Assembly: GCF_002101675.1 (NCBI RefSeq)
Contig: NZ_LQOY01000084.1
Coordinates: 1-36,083, forward strand
Direction: 5' to 3'
Length of the DNA: 36,083 bases
DNA from: Mycobacterium gordonae
GTDB lineage: Bacteria > Actinomycetota > Actinomycetes > Mycobacteriales > Mycobacteriaceae
Shown here: one piece after another, positions 1 to 8,311 of the stretch
How the letters are laid out: every line of letters begins with the position of its first letter
Numbering within the stretch: position 1 is the stretch's first letter
Made by a program: the position numbers and the translations under genes
The notes under the pieces: generated by a model
Told to the model about the DNA's origin: nothing
What the model saw: only the letters and a program-made list of their open reading frames with translations
Databases searched by the model: none

Positions 1-40
1 AGAATCTAGAGAAGTGTTGCGACCGCACCTAGAAACCACC

Positions 41-75
41 GCGTCGACACGGGGTCAGTTTTCAGACGACGCCGA
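41..75. repeat. Solo IS21-like terminal repeat, copy A
   Basis: The first 25 bases (41-65) are identical to positions 13695-13719 and the next 10 are nearly so. The repeat carries the core CACGGGGTCAGTTTTCAG. Repeated GGGGTCA-type motifs are typical of IS21-family ends (inference from family knowledge). No IS21 genes lie beside this copy, so it is a solitary end abutting the IS110 fragment. Confidence 0.5.
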
Positions 76-84
76 CAACTGTGG

Positions 85-330
85 CGTTTGCCCTGGGCTC
101 GTTTCCGGTCGTAGAAGGCACGCGATGCTGGACTGGTGCGGAGACTGTTGTGGGCAGCCATGTAGCAGGCTCGGAGTAAGCGCCGGTCATACCTGCGTGG
201 ACGTTTCAGGTTGCCCGTGACGCGCCCGGAATCGTGTGGCACTGGTGAAAGACCAGCGATGCCCGCAAGCCTATCCACGGTCTCGTAGTTAGCTAGATCG
301 CCGTTAATCGCGGCCACGAATTCCGCCTCC
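85..330 (-). pseudogene. IS110-family transposase, C-terminal fragment
   Basis: About 80 residues read as the C-terminal Transposase_20 part of an IS110-family recombinase. It includes VDRLAGIAGLSPVPHDSGRV, then GNLKRPRRYDRRLLRACYMA and ASRAFYDRKRAQGKRHS. The N-terminal RuvC-like DEDD domain is absent. The reading frame runs at its 3' end into the IS21-like repeat (41-75) and at its 5' end into the dnaB fragment near 335-350, so both ends are rearrangement junctions. It belongs to a different IS110 subgroup from the element at 15562-16615, judged by the dissimilar C-terminal motifs. It is non-functional. Confidence 0.75.
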
Positions 331-344
331 TAGCAACGGGCCGA

Positions 345-755
345 ATCCGGGCATCGCTGATTTGACTCATGGTGCCGCCCACCCGGATCCAGTCATCGTC
401 ATTCATGCGCCCCGAACGCATATCCGCAAGTTTGACCCTCGCTTCGGCCGCCAGCAGCCGCATCACAATTTCGGACTTACTCATTTCCAACGAGAAGATG
501 ACACTGGCCATCCGATGTCTGAGCGAACACGATCGCATGAAATCCAGTGCTAGAACGGACTTTTCCAACGCCCGGACGAGCCGCAACGGTAACCATGGTT
601 CCTGGCTGAAGCCCGCAGGTGATCTCATCGAGATCAGCGAATCCGGTCGGCACGCCCCGCGCCAGACCGCCATTGGTAGCGATCGTGTCCAACTCGTCGA
701 GTGTCGGAGTCAGCAAGTCCTCTAACGCGACAGTGTCCTCGCTAGGTCGTGTCCC
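345..755 (-). pseudogene. dnaB: Replicative DNA helicase DnaB fragment, frameshifted
   Basis: This is the middle of a DnaB-type hexameric replicative helicase, which unwinds DNA ahead of the replisome. The 5' part (about 737-575) reads EDLLTPTLDELDTIATNGGL, then GVPTGFADLDEI and the Walker A segment VAARPGVGK. A one-base insertion in the A-run near 572 shifts the frame, and the next frame continues with LALDFMRSCSLRHRMASVIF, SLEMSKSEIVMRLLAAEAR and the typical MRSGRMNDDDW. The match stops near 350, before the Walker B region. The N-terminal domain and the C-terminal half of the RecA-like domain are missing. The start of the IS256 element at about 765 abuts the upstream end. It is a remnant, probably of a duplicated or prophage/plasmid-borne dnaB, since a chromosome cannot lose its only copy (inference). 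Confidence 0.85.
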
Positions 756-776
756 TGCCGCGGTGTAAAAGAATCC

Positions 777-828
777 GGACGTAGGTTCCCTCGAAGACCG
801 GCCAGTCTGATGGAAGGAGCCTACGTCC
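777..828 (+). promoter_or_regulatory. Inverted repeat hiding the transposase ribosome-binding site
   Basis: GGACGTAGGTTCC (777-789) pairs with GGAGCCTACGTCC (816-828), 12 of 13 positions, across a 26-nt loop. The second arm overlaps the Shine-Dalgarno-like GGAAGGAG (812-819) and ends directly before the GTG start at 829. In a transcript entering from outside, the stem would mask the ribosome-binding site. IS10 and IS50 are known to use such a device against read-through expression. The role here is inference. Confidence 0.5.
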
Positions 829-2176
829 GTGTCGAAGAGGGTATCGCCTGTGCAGCGGTTGCAGGCAGAAATTGATGGTGTGTTCGCCGGCGGCGAGGAC
901 CTGGCGGGCGCGATCGAGGAAGTAGCCCGGCTTGGTGCCCGGTTGCTGCTGCAGACCGCCATCGAGGCCGAAGTGGCCGCGTTTTTGGGCCGGGACCGCT
1001 ACCAGCGGACCGCGAGCTGTGCGGACGCCCGCGCCGGGATGCGCAACGGATACTGCCCGACCACGGTGAAGACCACCGCGGGACCGGTGACGCTGGCACG
1101 GCCGAAGATGCGCGGCACCACCGAGCGGTTCGCCTCCCAGCTGTTCGGCAAGGGAGTAACCAAGACCAACGCATTGGAGGCATTGGTGATCGCCGGGTTC
1201 GTGCGCGGGTTGTCGGTCCGCGACGTGGAGGCCACCCTGGTCGAAGCGCTCGGCGAGGCCGCCGCGGTGTCGAAGTCGACGGTGTCGCGCATCTGCGAGG
1301 ACATCAACGGCTCAGTTCGAGCAGTGGAGCGCTCGCCGCCTCGACGACGTCGAGCTCGATTACCTGTTCCTGGACGGGTCGCACTTTAAATACCACGCAG
1401 GCGCCTCAGCCGAGCCGGTACTGGCCGCGTGGGGTATCGACACCGACGGCAAACCGGTGTTCGTCGGGCTTGAGGCGGCCTCCTCGGAATCCGGTGCGGC
1501 CTGGGAAGGGTTCTTGCGCGGGCTCGGCGAACGCGGCCTGGCGTGCCCACTGCTGGTGATCAGCGACGGCGCACCCGGGCTGATCGGCGCGGTCGAGACC
1601 ACCATGGGCGCGGCGTTGCGGCAGCGGTGTCTTATTCATCGCGCCAGAAACATCCTGGCCAAGGTGCCCAAGAATGCCCAAGCTGACGTCAAAGCCGATT
1701 ATTGGGCGGTCTTCGACCTACCAGCCGATGTCGAACCCGGCATCGCCGCGGTCAAACTCGCCCAAAACAGGACCGACGCGTTCGCCAAGCGCTGGCGCGA
1801 CTCCTACCCGGCCGCAGTGCGGGCCCTGCTCGATGACCGCGACTCGCTGACCGTCTACCTGCGGTTTCCCCGTGAGCATTGGCCCAGGGCCCGACACTCC
1901 AACTTCATCGAACGCACCTTCGGCGAAACACGGCGCAGAGTCAAGGTGATCGGCCGCCTGCCCGGCGAGTACTCCTGCCTCACACTGGTGTGGGCCGTAC
2001 TCGACCGCGCCAGCGCCGGATGGCGCGGGTTCACCATGACCCCGGCCGGGCTGCGGCTGCTGGCCGACCTACGCAGATCGCTGCACGACCCACCGACCGA
2101 ACTGCCGCAAAGGAATCCGCAAAATCACACCGAAACTGGCCTGGTGCCAACCGAGCCTGTCAGCGCTACCGCATAG
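829..2176 (+). pseudogene. IS256-family (mutator-type) transposase, frameshifted
   Basis: This is a DDE transposase of the IS256 family, about 449 codons over both frames. The start is GTG 829, ten bases after GGAAGGAG. Frame one (to about 1312) holds the N-terminal DNA-binding part, including GMRNGYCPTTVKTTAGPVTL and VSKSTVSRICEDI. The frame then changes by one base near 1310-1316. Frame two carries the catalytic core: first Asp in YLFLDGSHFKYH, second Asp in LVISDGAPGLIGAVE, the C/H motif QRCLIHRARNIL, and Glu in SNFIERTFGETRRR. The C-terminus ends at 2176. The family is normally a single ORF, so this is read as an inactivating indel, although translational recoding cannot be excluded. The left end is probably near 765, just inside the dnaB fragment. 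No matching right inverted repeat was found before the serine recombinase remnant. Confidence 0.85.
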
Positions 2177-2380
2177 ACTCATGAACGCAAGCGAACGATC
2201 GATCTGCGCGACGAGTTGGGCAACCCGGTCGATCCCGGTTCTCACTGCTAATTTCCTTTCGTCGTTTGTCTCATTCGGTCCAGATTCGGGCCGAATGCTG
2301 CGTTGTTGTTGGTGTTCATGGTCGGGCGGGTGGTGCGATTAGGTGTTCTGGACCGGATGCGACAAGCTGCTGTCGGCGTT

Positions 2381-2957
2381 TCATGGCGCCGTAGTGAACA
2401 AGGTCTCCTCCGGCAGCGGCAGTTGGATGGCCAGGCCTTTGCGTTGGCCACGGTTGACGTGGACGGCGTTGAGCTCTCCGCGGCGGATTCGATCCAGGAC
2501 GGTCTGTTTGGCCACGCCGAGTCGGCGGGCAGCCTGCTCGAGCCCAACCCATCCGTCGGGTGTGTCTGGGGTGATATTGGCGCGTAGCTCGGGGTCGATG
2601 CGGATCCGCCACGGGTCGCCAGGGCGATGTTGCTCGCCGTGGATGAAGCCGCTTGCCAGCCACCGGTAGAGAGTGGCGCGGGAGGTGCCCCAGCAGCGTC
2701 TCGGCTTCGGCGATACTGACCATGCGTACATCGTCGCCGACGGGTACGACAGGCTCGGTCGGCCCGGCGATACCGTGTTTGCGGCGCAGGCTGCCAACCC
2801 GGTCGCGGGTGAACGCCAGCCCGGTCGCAGTCATCACGCCCTGCCGTGCGAGCAGACGCGCGATCGTCGCGTCGTCGTAGTGGGCTGCCAGCCGCCGAAT
2901 GCGCTCCAGCGTGTCGGCCTCGGTACGGATCGCGCTATCGACGGCGCGCTGAAACAA
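2381..2957 (-). pseudogene. Large serine recombinase, C-terminal fragment
   Basis: Translation from about 2957 gives RTEADTLERIRRLAAHYDDA and TIARLLARQG, then FTRDRVGSLRRKHGI. This resembles the C-terminal helix-turn-helix region of actinobacterial site-specific serine recombinases. A one-base insertion in a G-run near 2690 shifts the frame. The next frame continues TSRATLYRWLASGFIHGEQH and then GWVGLEQAARRLGVAKQTVL to the stop at 2381, which looks like two helix-turn-helix segments. The catalytic N-terminal domain with the nucleophilic Ser is absent. The 5' side is cut by the IS30 fragment at about 2955. The family assignment is from pattern only. Confidence 0.55.
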
Positions 2958-3488
2958 CTCACCAAGCTGCGGTCAATCCACGAGCGACCGGCGAGCGTCC
3001 AAACCCGCCGACAGGCGGGCCACTGGGAGGGTGACCTCATCGTCGGCGCCCAGCAGCGGTCGGCGGTCGCAACGCTGGTGGAACGAAAGATGCGTCTAAC
3101 ACTGCTGATTCGACTGCCGAATGGACATTCGGCACAGCATGTCGGGGATGCCCTGATCGCAACGTTCACCCAAATGCCGGTCAAACTGCGCCGGACCCTG
3201 ACTTGGGACCAGGGCAACGAGATGTTTCATCACAAACGTATCGAGGCGGCGACAGGGCTGAAGATCTACTTCGCCGACCCACACTCACCTTGGCAACGCG
3301 GAAGTAATGAGAACGCCAATGGGCTTGTACGCCAATACTTACCAAAGGGCACCGACCTCAGCATCTGGGACGACGGCCAACTCCGGCAGATCGCCGATGA
3401 ACTCAACGACCGCCCACGACTGTGCCTCAAGGACAACACCCCGACCGAACTTCTGCGACGATGGGAGCGTCAGTACACACTTCACTGA
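2955..3488 (+). pseudogene. IS30-family transposase, 5'-truncated
   Basis: This is the catalytic half of an IS30-type DDE transposase. It opens at LTKLRSIHERPASVQTRRQA and continues with the first catalytic Asp in GHWEGDLIVG, the second in LTWDQGNEM, and Glu in WQRGSNENANGLVRQYLPKG. The usual C-terminus LNDRPRLCLKDNTPTELL leads to a stop at 3488. The N-terminal helix-turn-helix domain (roughly 150 residues in the family) is missing. An upstream frame extends into unrelated reverse-strand serine-recombinase sequence, so an apparent start near 2673 is an artefact. The right end of this element, about 30 bp past the stop, interrupts the IS256 copy at 3510-4030. Confidence 0.8.
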
Positions 3489-3509
3489 TTCGCAACGATG
3501 AGTGGAATC

Positions 3510-4030
3510 CGCCCGGGCACCAGTGGCCGGTTACACCAGTCGGTCATCTCGGCGACTACCTTGTCGGTGATCCGCGAGATCGTGTCCTTGGATACCGTGG
3601 CGCCGTAGACGTCGGCGAAGTGGGCAGCGACCTCACCGGTGGTCAATCCCTTTGCCGTGAGTGACAATACGATCTCGTCGATACCCGTCAGCCGACGCTG
3701 ACGCTTCTTGACAATCTGCGGCTCGAAGCTGCTGTTGGTGTCGCGAGGCACTTCGATCTCGACGGCGCCGATCTCGGTGAGCACCGTCTTGGCCCTGGTG
3801 TCGTTGCGGGAGTTCCCGCTGCCGCGCCCGGCAGGGTCGTGCTTGTCATAGCCCAGGTGCTCGGCCATCTCGGCATCCAGCGCGGTCTCCAGCACGTTCT
3901 TGGTCAACTGATTCAGCAGCCCGTTCGGGCCGACCAGCTCGACACCCTGTTCTTTTGCCTGCGCCAGCAGCTGCTCAGCGAGCTGCCGTTGATCCAGTTC
4001 CATCGCCACAGGATCGAGTGTTTCTGACAT
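3510..4030 (-). pseudogene. IS256-family transposase, N-terminal fragment (copy 1)
   Basis: The start is ATG 4030, preceded by a GGAAGGA ribosome-binding site. It encodes LAEQLLAQAKEQGVELVGPN, MAEHLGYDKHDPAGRGSGNS and IEVPRDTNSSFEPQIVKKRQ, the conserved N-terminus of this IS256 branch, through EMTDWCNRPL. It then enters IS30-derived sequence and stops. The whole DDE catalytic region (family proteins are about 400-430 residues) is lost. A near-identical N-terminal fragment lies at 26986-27408, cut at a different codon. It is a different lineage from the IS256 transposase at 829-2176. The left end of the element (GGGACTGTCTGAACA, reverse strand) is at about 4104 and cuts the antiporter gene. 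Confidence 0.85.
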
Positions 4031-4043
4031 CGTCAGTCCTTCC

Positions 4044-4063
4044 CGCCAAGCTCACGCTCGGCG
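4044..4063 (-). promoter_or_regulatory. Stem-loop in IS256 leader, copy 1
   Basis: On the minus strand CGCCGAGC-GTGA-GCTTGGCG forms an 8-bp stem with one G-U pair, just upstream of the ribosome-binding site of the transposase fragment. The same hairpin lies in the same place at 26956-26975 in copy 2. A role in limiting transposase translation is inferred. Confidence 0.4.
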
Positions 4064-4103
4064 TGACAGACCAAGATCAGATCCACCGTTGTTCAGACAG
4101 TCC

Positions 4104-4848
4104 CGCCAGCCTTTACGCATGACGTAGTCGAGCCAAGTACCGGCGAACTGGGAGGTGAGCACGGCTGCGATTACCTGTGTGGTGTAGAACTTTGAGCTGA
4201 TGATGCCGGCGTCGAAGGCGACATTGGCCAAAACGATGCCGGGGCCACCGCGGGCGTTGGTGGTGATCGCAAGGTTGATCAGGTCAAGTCCCCGGAAACC
4301 CGCGAACCGCCCGGCGAGCGATACCGACATCACTTTGATCGCGCAGGTGCCGACAATGAAGATGACGATCATCCATACCGAGACGCCGCGGATGAGATCC
4401 AGCTTCAGGCCGACGATCGCGAAGTAGATGGGAATGAAGAAGGCGAAGGAGACTTTGCCGATTGCCTCGAGCGCGTCGGCGAAGATCCTGCGCTTCCTAT
4501 GCGCGACGGCAAAACCTGCGAGGAACGCCGCGAAGACGAGGTTGACGTCGAGGGCTCCGACAACTGCGCAGTATGCCAGCAGGACCGCTATGGGGTAGCC
4601 GGTGGGCGACTGCCGCGCAAAGACATTCCAGCGAGAAGTGTTGATGCGCTTGATGACGCGTGGAACAAGCTTGAGCCCGAGGATGAAGTAGGCCACCGTT
4701 GCGAAAAGGTGCCAGAACATCTGCCACGGATGCAGAGTCGTCTTGCCTGAACCGTGTGTCCAGGATTTTCAGGTCGGCGAAGATTTTTGACACCGCCGGC
4801 ACCGAGGTGACAGCGACCCCGACCGCAAGGATGACGTGGCTTCATCGC
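4104..4848 (-). pseudogene. Cation/proton antiporter (CPA2/Kef-like), internally deleted and IS-truncated
   Basis: This is a remnant of a multi-pass membrane antiporter. The 5' part (about 4848-4765) reads AVGVAVTSVPAVSKIFADLK then ILDTRF, the conserved CPA2 segment. Family members normally continue through several helices, but here about 60 residues are missing and the frame changes near 4730. The rest, in another frame from 4720, is MFWHLFATVAYFILGLKLVP, then hydrophobic helices VLLAYCAVVGALDVNLVFAA and FFIPIYFAIVGLKLDLI, and TTNARGGPGIVLANVAFDAG. It ends abruptly at YVMRKGW, where the IS256 inverted repeat GGGACTGTCTGAACA begins (4104). The missing C-terminus is not found on the other side of the IS remnants, so the insertion was followed by deletion. 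It is non-functional. Confidence 0.8.
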
Positions 4849-5012
4849 CCCCACTGCCCGCACGAAATACCCGCCGGAGCGAGAACCCTCCTGGTCCGCA
4901 AGCTCATTGACGGCGCGCAAAACCTGAGCGGTGGCCTCGTGGCTCACGGCCCGGATTCGCGGGATCCTCCCGCCGTCTCCCGGCTGATTCGGGCCCAGCG
5001 GTTTTGTAATCG

Positions 5013-6122
5013 CTACAAGCGCACCAGGCCGCGCAGCGGCACAAGCCCGAGCTCCTTATGGGTGAGGAATCCAGGCGGGGCGTCACAAACGGCTGGAATC
5101 GCGTTCGCGGGGCCCATCGCGGTCCAGGTGTAGCCCGGCTTCGGGTAGTTGCCCTGCGCATCCGGAGGCGCTTGGAGGATCAGCTCGGTGGGTTCGTCGC
5201 CCTCGATCACGATGCGATAGTGATAGTGACCGCCCCAATCAGGCTGCGGCTCAATGGCATTGTATTCGTCCATCGTGTACATCTCGTGGAATGTGATGAA
5301 GGTCTTGTTGTCCACCCAAGTCGTCCACTTGTGATGCTGTGAGGCGACTGTTCCCTTCTTGATCACGCCCTTAAAGCCTGGCATGTCGCTGGTCGGCCCC
5401 CCTTCGTACCGGATGTCGCGCGTGGCCGTCCCTAACTCTACATCCGTTGTGTACTTGTCGACCGTCTTGCCGAATCCGTCCGCCACCATGGCCATCGACT
5501 GGGCGAACAACGGCCATGCGTTCCCCAGGAGATTCGGTCCGGCCAGAAACTCTTCGGGATCGCTCCCCATCCCCATCTCGTGCAGGTACTTCAAAGTGTC
5601 CTTGCCGAAATTCACCACCTCGTAGATGTGGATAGCGTCGATCCGGCTGACGATTCGGGCCAGCGTCAGCACGAGCAGGTCTCCGGCAAAGCCAGGATTG
5701 ATACCACCTGCGTGGAACGAAGTACCGCCCTCGTGACACGCTGCGTCGATCTTGTCGATATCCGCCTTGCTGTGTTCGGTTCGATACCACCATGCGCCAC
5801 CCGAGGCGACGACGTTCTTGCCCCCGCGCAGCAGACGGCAGACCTCTTCGGGATCGGACCAAAGTGGCGCATAGAACACGCAATCGGCGTCAAGCGCTTC
5901 GATGGCTTCCTTGTCGGTGGTCGCAAGCACACCGATCGGCGCGGCGCCGACGAGCTCACCGGCATCCTTGCCAACTTTTTCCGGACGATTACAGAGCACG
6001 CCGACCACCTCGTACGCAGGGTTACCGACGAAATGGCGAAGCGCCACCGTTCCGACGTTGCCGACGCCCCACTGGCCCGACCTGGACCGGAGCAGATGTC
6101 GAGATGGTTCCTGGAGCCGCAC
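5013..6122 (-). CDS. NAD(P)-dependent dihydrodipicolinate-reductase-like / amine dehydrogenase family protein
   Basis: This is a Rossmann-fold oxidoreductase of the family annotated in mycobacteria as dihydrodipicolinate-reductase-like or NAD(P)H-dependent amine dehydrogenase. The nucleotide-binding loop is QWGVGNVGTVALRHF. It is followed by YEVVGVLCNRPEKVGKDAGE, the substrate-domain motif FHAGGINPGFAGDLL, and a conserved C-terminal domain ending in LVPLRGLVRL. The body is intact, but the extreme N-terminus is not native. Family members begin a few residues before the QWGxGNVG loop, whereas here about 16 unrelated residues precede it and the same DNA in another frame encodes part of the neighbouring hydrolase. 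The true start is therefore uncertain and expression doubtful. The substrate is unknown. DapB function is unlikely because the protein is much longer than true DapB (about 245 residues). Confidence 0.7.
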   Translation of the reverse strand: MRLQEPSRHLLRSRSGQWGVGNVGTVALRHFVGNPAYEVVGVLCNRPEKVGKDAGELVGAAPIGVLATTDKEAIEALDADCVFYAPLWSDPEEVCRLLRGGKNVVASGGAWWYRTEHSKADIDKIDAACHEGGTSFHAGGINPGFAGDLLVLTLARIVSRIDAIHIYEVVNFGKDTLKYLHEMGMGSDPEEFLAGPNLLGNAWPLFAQSMAMVADGFGKTVDKYTTDVELGTATRDIRYEGGPTSDMPGFKGVIKKGTVASQHHKWTTWVDNKTFITFHEMYTMDEYNAIEPQPDWGGHYHYRIVIEGDEPTELILQAPPDAQGNYPKPGYTWTAMGPANAIPAVCDAPPGFLTHKELGLVPLRGLVRL

Positions 6123-6494
6123 TCCCCGTAACTGATATCGCCGTCATGCGCGTAGTCACGGTAGATCCGCAGCATTCGTCCCACGCCAGGTTTCTTCGCG
6201 GTCGCACCTGCGGGCGCGGGCCGCTTCCATAGATCGCCCGACTCGGTGCGACGCTCGGGACCCAGGCCGGCATCGAGCGCAGCGGTCAGCGGTTCGTCGG
6301 CCTTTCGCCCGACGTGGCGCAAGCCCAGCAGCCCCAGCCACCGCCGCCAGCGCCGTGACCTGGACGCCGAGCGATTGCATTGGAAGTTCCGACGCGAAAA
6401 CCGAGCCGTACGGGCGCTTAGTCAGCGCCCGGTAACCATTGGCGGTGAATGCGAAACCCAACACGGACACCAACACGGCTGCCAGTCGCTTCAC
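6090..6494 (-). pseudogene. Alpha/beta hydrolase (LipC/LipQ-like esterase), N-terminal remnant
   Basis: The start ATG 6494 opens a hydrophobic N-terminus, MKRLAAVLVSVLGFAFTANG, then YRALTKRPYGSVF and QSLGVQVTALAAVAGAAGL. This resembles the membrane-associated leader of mycobacterial esterases of the LipC/LipQ type. A frameshift near 6320 moves the match to a second frame with ADEPLTAALDAGLGPERRTE, SGDLWKRP and MLRIYRDYAHDGDISYGE, then RNHLDI. In the family this point precedes the catalytic alpha/beta fold. The sequence there passes directly into the reductase gene. The nucleophile Ser, Asp and His are all absent, so no activity is expected. The gene was probably fused to its neighbour by deletion. 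Confidence 0.7.
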
Positions 6495-6700
6495 AGCTGT
6501 CCTTTCCGTCGACCGCGGGCATGACGTACACCGCCCACTAGTTAACGAATCTAACTGCCCGGCTTTCGGCCATTTACACCCCTCGGGTCAGCCCGATATC
6601 CGGCCAAAAGATTACGTTTCGCTGCGTTGCCCGGATTCCCCGGAGTCCCCGGGCCTGCCGGCCTTCGCGGGGTCCTCGATCACGTGATATGTCGGGTCGA
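6495..6700. other. Gap between hydrolase remnant and zinc-ribbon protein gene
   Basis: This gap of about 200 bp contains the upstream region of the hydrolase remnant, with AT-richer stretches around 6537-6560, and a GC-rich block around 6630-6675 with inverted-repeat character (CCCCGGAGTCCCCGGG). No convincing gene or classical promoter was identified. Confidence 0.3.
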
Positions 6701-7195
6701 TCATCGAAATGGGCCCGCGACCGCGGCGATCACCGTCACCGCATCGGCGACCACCCCGCCGGCCGGCTCAGGCATCACCGGATCGGGGTCCACCGCGCGC
6801 AACCAGACCGTGAACATTGACCGCACCGCCTCGGCCCGCTCGGCGAAGCGACGCAGCCAGCCCCGCACCGTCTCCACCGGACGGGCCAAGTCGGCCGCGA
6901 TCCGGCGAAACCCCACCCGCCGCCGCAACGCCTTGGCAGCCAGCGCCGACACGATCACCGCCGCAGTGTCGGCACGGCGCAGCAACGCGGTCACGGGCAA
7001 CAACACATGCGTCACCCCGCAGCCGGTGCATCGCGACCGGCGAGGACACAACCGCACCGACCCGTCCCGACCGCGCAGCTGTCGCGGCCTGGCCCACCCC
7101 CAACGCGCCAGCACGCTGCTGCATGCCGGGCAGCTCAACTCGCCCGCCGCCAGCCTGCGCTCGACCACATCGACATCTGCCTCTACCGTGACCAC
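6701..7195 (-). CDS. Zinc-ribbon plus helix-turn-helix protein, DUF6431-like, probably mobile-element associated
   Basis: About 164 residues. The start GTG 7195 is chosen because GGAGG lies four bases upstream and because the preceding 48 codons look unlike the rest. The N-terminal part has a four-cysteine zinc ribbon, ELSCPACSS followed by CPRRSRCTGCGVTH. The C-terminal part has a helix-turn-helix, VGFRRIAADLARPVETVRGW then LRRFAERAEAVRS. Such zinc-ribbon/HTH proteins (annotated DUF6431, from memory) often accompany transposase genes in actinobacteria. The protein ends at GPFR and may be shortened at the 3' side. The DNA just upstream (about 7330-7390) abuts the truncated end of an IS3 orfB, which suggests an element boundary. 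Function is unknown, DNA binding is inferred. Confidence 0.45.
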   Translation of the reverse strand: MVTVEADVDVVERRLAAGELSCPACSSVLARWGWARPRQLRGRDGSVRLCPRRSRCTGCGVTHVLLPVTALLRRADTAAVIVSALAAKALRRRVGFRRIAADLARPVETVRGWLRRFAERAEAVRSMFTVWLRAVDPDPVMPEPAGGVVADAVTVIAAVAGPFR

Positions 7196-7398
7196 TGCGC
7201 CTCCAAGCGCGAAGACGGCCCTCCCGCAGACTCCGCCCAGAGACATCGGGAGGGCCGCCGCCCACAACGACGTGATCACCGTGCCGCCCCGACACCACAA
7301 AGACCAAACGCAGAAACGACCGGCCGACGAACTGATCACCGTCAGTGCCGGATCGCTACCCCCAAGTGCTCAACCTGAATGCCCCCGAACACGGTGCG

Positions 7399-8050
7399 CC
7401 GGGTTGGATGAACACGGCGCCTACCGAGCCGAAGCGGGCCCAGTCGGCGAGGGCGTGACTGGTCAGTTCGGGTCCGTTGTCCATTCGGATGTGTTCGGGC
7501 TTGCGGCCAGTGGTCATGATCAGTTCGTCGAGCAGTCCGGTGGTCTGATCGGCGTTCCACGACCGACGTGGCCGTGTCGCCAACGCCTCGCGGGTGAACT
7601 CGTCGATGACGTTGAGGAAACGCAGCTGGCGGCCGTCGACGGTGAGGTCGTGCTGGTAGTCCAGCGCCCACACGTGATCGGGGCGGGCCGCCGCCATGCG
7701 CCGGTGCGCCGCACTGTGGCCCAGGCGCAGCCGCTTGCGGGTCTTCGACGGACGTTGCAGCCGTTCGTCTTTCCACAATCGGTGCGTGCGTTTGGGATTG
7801 ACCACGAGGCCTTCTGACTTGGCGATGGCGTGCGCCTTGCGCCAGCCCCACCGCGGATGGCTGATGGCGATCTCCCGCAGTCAGGCGCGCAGCCGCTGTT
7901 CGACGCCATCGGGTCGTTGCGGCCCATACTGCTGCACCGAGCGGTGTTGGCCGACCACCCGGCAGGCACGCCGCTGCGAGACCCCGAACCGCTCGACGAG
8001 CATCACCACCGCTCGCCGCCGACGGTCGGGGCTCACCAGTTTCCCCGGCT
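7399..8050 (-). pseudogene. IS3-family orfB (integrase core), nonsense mutation and 3' truncation
   Basis: OrfB starts by overlapping orfA in another frame, as in IS3 elements where -1 frameshifting makes OrfAB. It reads LVSPDRRRRAVVMLVERFGV and SQRRACRVVGQHRS, the IS3 HTH_21 region. An in-frame TGA at 7881-7883 (RLRA-stop-LREIA) probably replaces a Trp codon. The rest is intact: ISHPRWGWRKAHAIAKSEGL, first Asp in DHVWALDYQHDLTVDGRQLR, second Asp in HIRMDNGPELTSHAL. It breaks off at FIQPGAP, just before the catalytic Glu. Both lesions would inactivate transposition. Confidence 0.85.
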
Positions 8051-8311
8051 CATCTCCTTGAGCATGTCGATGTCGAGGGCCTGCTCGGCGACCAGCTTCT
8101 TGAGCCGCTGATTCTCCCGCTCAAGCTCCTTGAGCCGTTTGGTGTCTTCGGCTTTCATCCCGCCGTACTGATTTCGCCAGCGATGCCAGGTCTGCTCACT
8201 GACCTCCAGATGCCGGCAGACCTCCCCGAGGTCTTTGCCCTCACCGAGCAGCCGTTCACCCTCACGAAGCTTGCGGACCACCTGCTCCGGTGTATGCCGT
8301 CGACGTGCCAT
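8033..8311 (-). CDS. IS3-family orfA (helix-turn-helix protein)
   Basis: A 92-residue protein starting at ATG 8311: MARRRHTPEQVVRKLREGER, then LGEGKDLGEVCRHLEVSEQT (HTH_Tnp_1) and WHRWRNQYGGMKAEDTKRL. A leucine-zipper-like coiled coil follows (LKELERENQRLKKLVAEQAL), then MLKEMSRGNW. Length and architecture match complete IS3 OrfA proteins, which bind element ends and regulate transposition. It is the only intact gene of this element because orfB is broken. A longer reading frame upstream of 8311 has no conservation and is not used. Confidence 0.85.
   Translation of the reverse strand: MARRRHTPEQVVRKLREGERLLGEGKDLGEVCRHLEVSEQTWHRWRNQYGGMKAEDTKRLKELERENQRLKKLVAEQALDIDMLKEMSRGNW

Noticed and set aside
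2673..2954. Extension of the IS30 transposase upstream to 2673
   Set aside because: This stretch is reverse-strand serine-recombinase coding sequence. It shows no IS30 N-terminal helix-turn-helix.
7245..7340. Repeated TGATCACCGT motifs upstream of the zinc-ribbon gene as an operator
   Set aside because: Two short copies only, without symmetry or spacing that would support a binding site.
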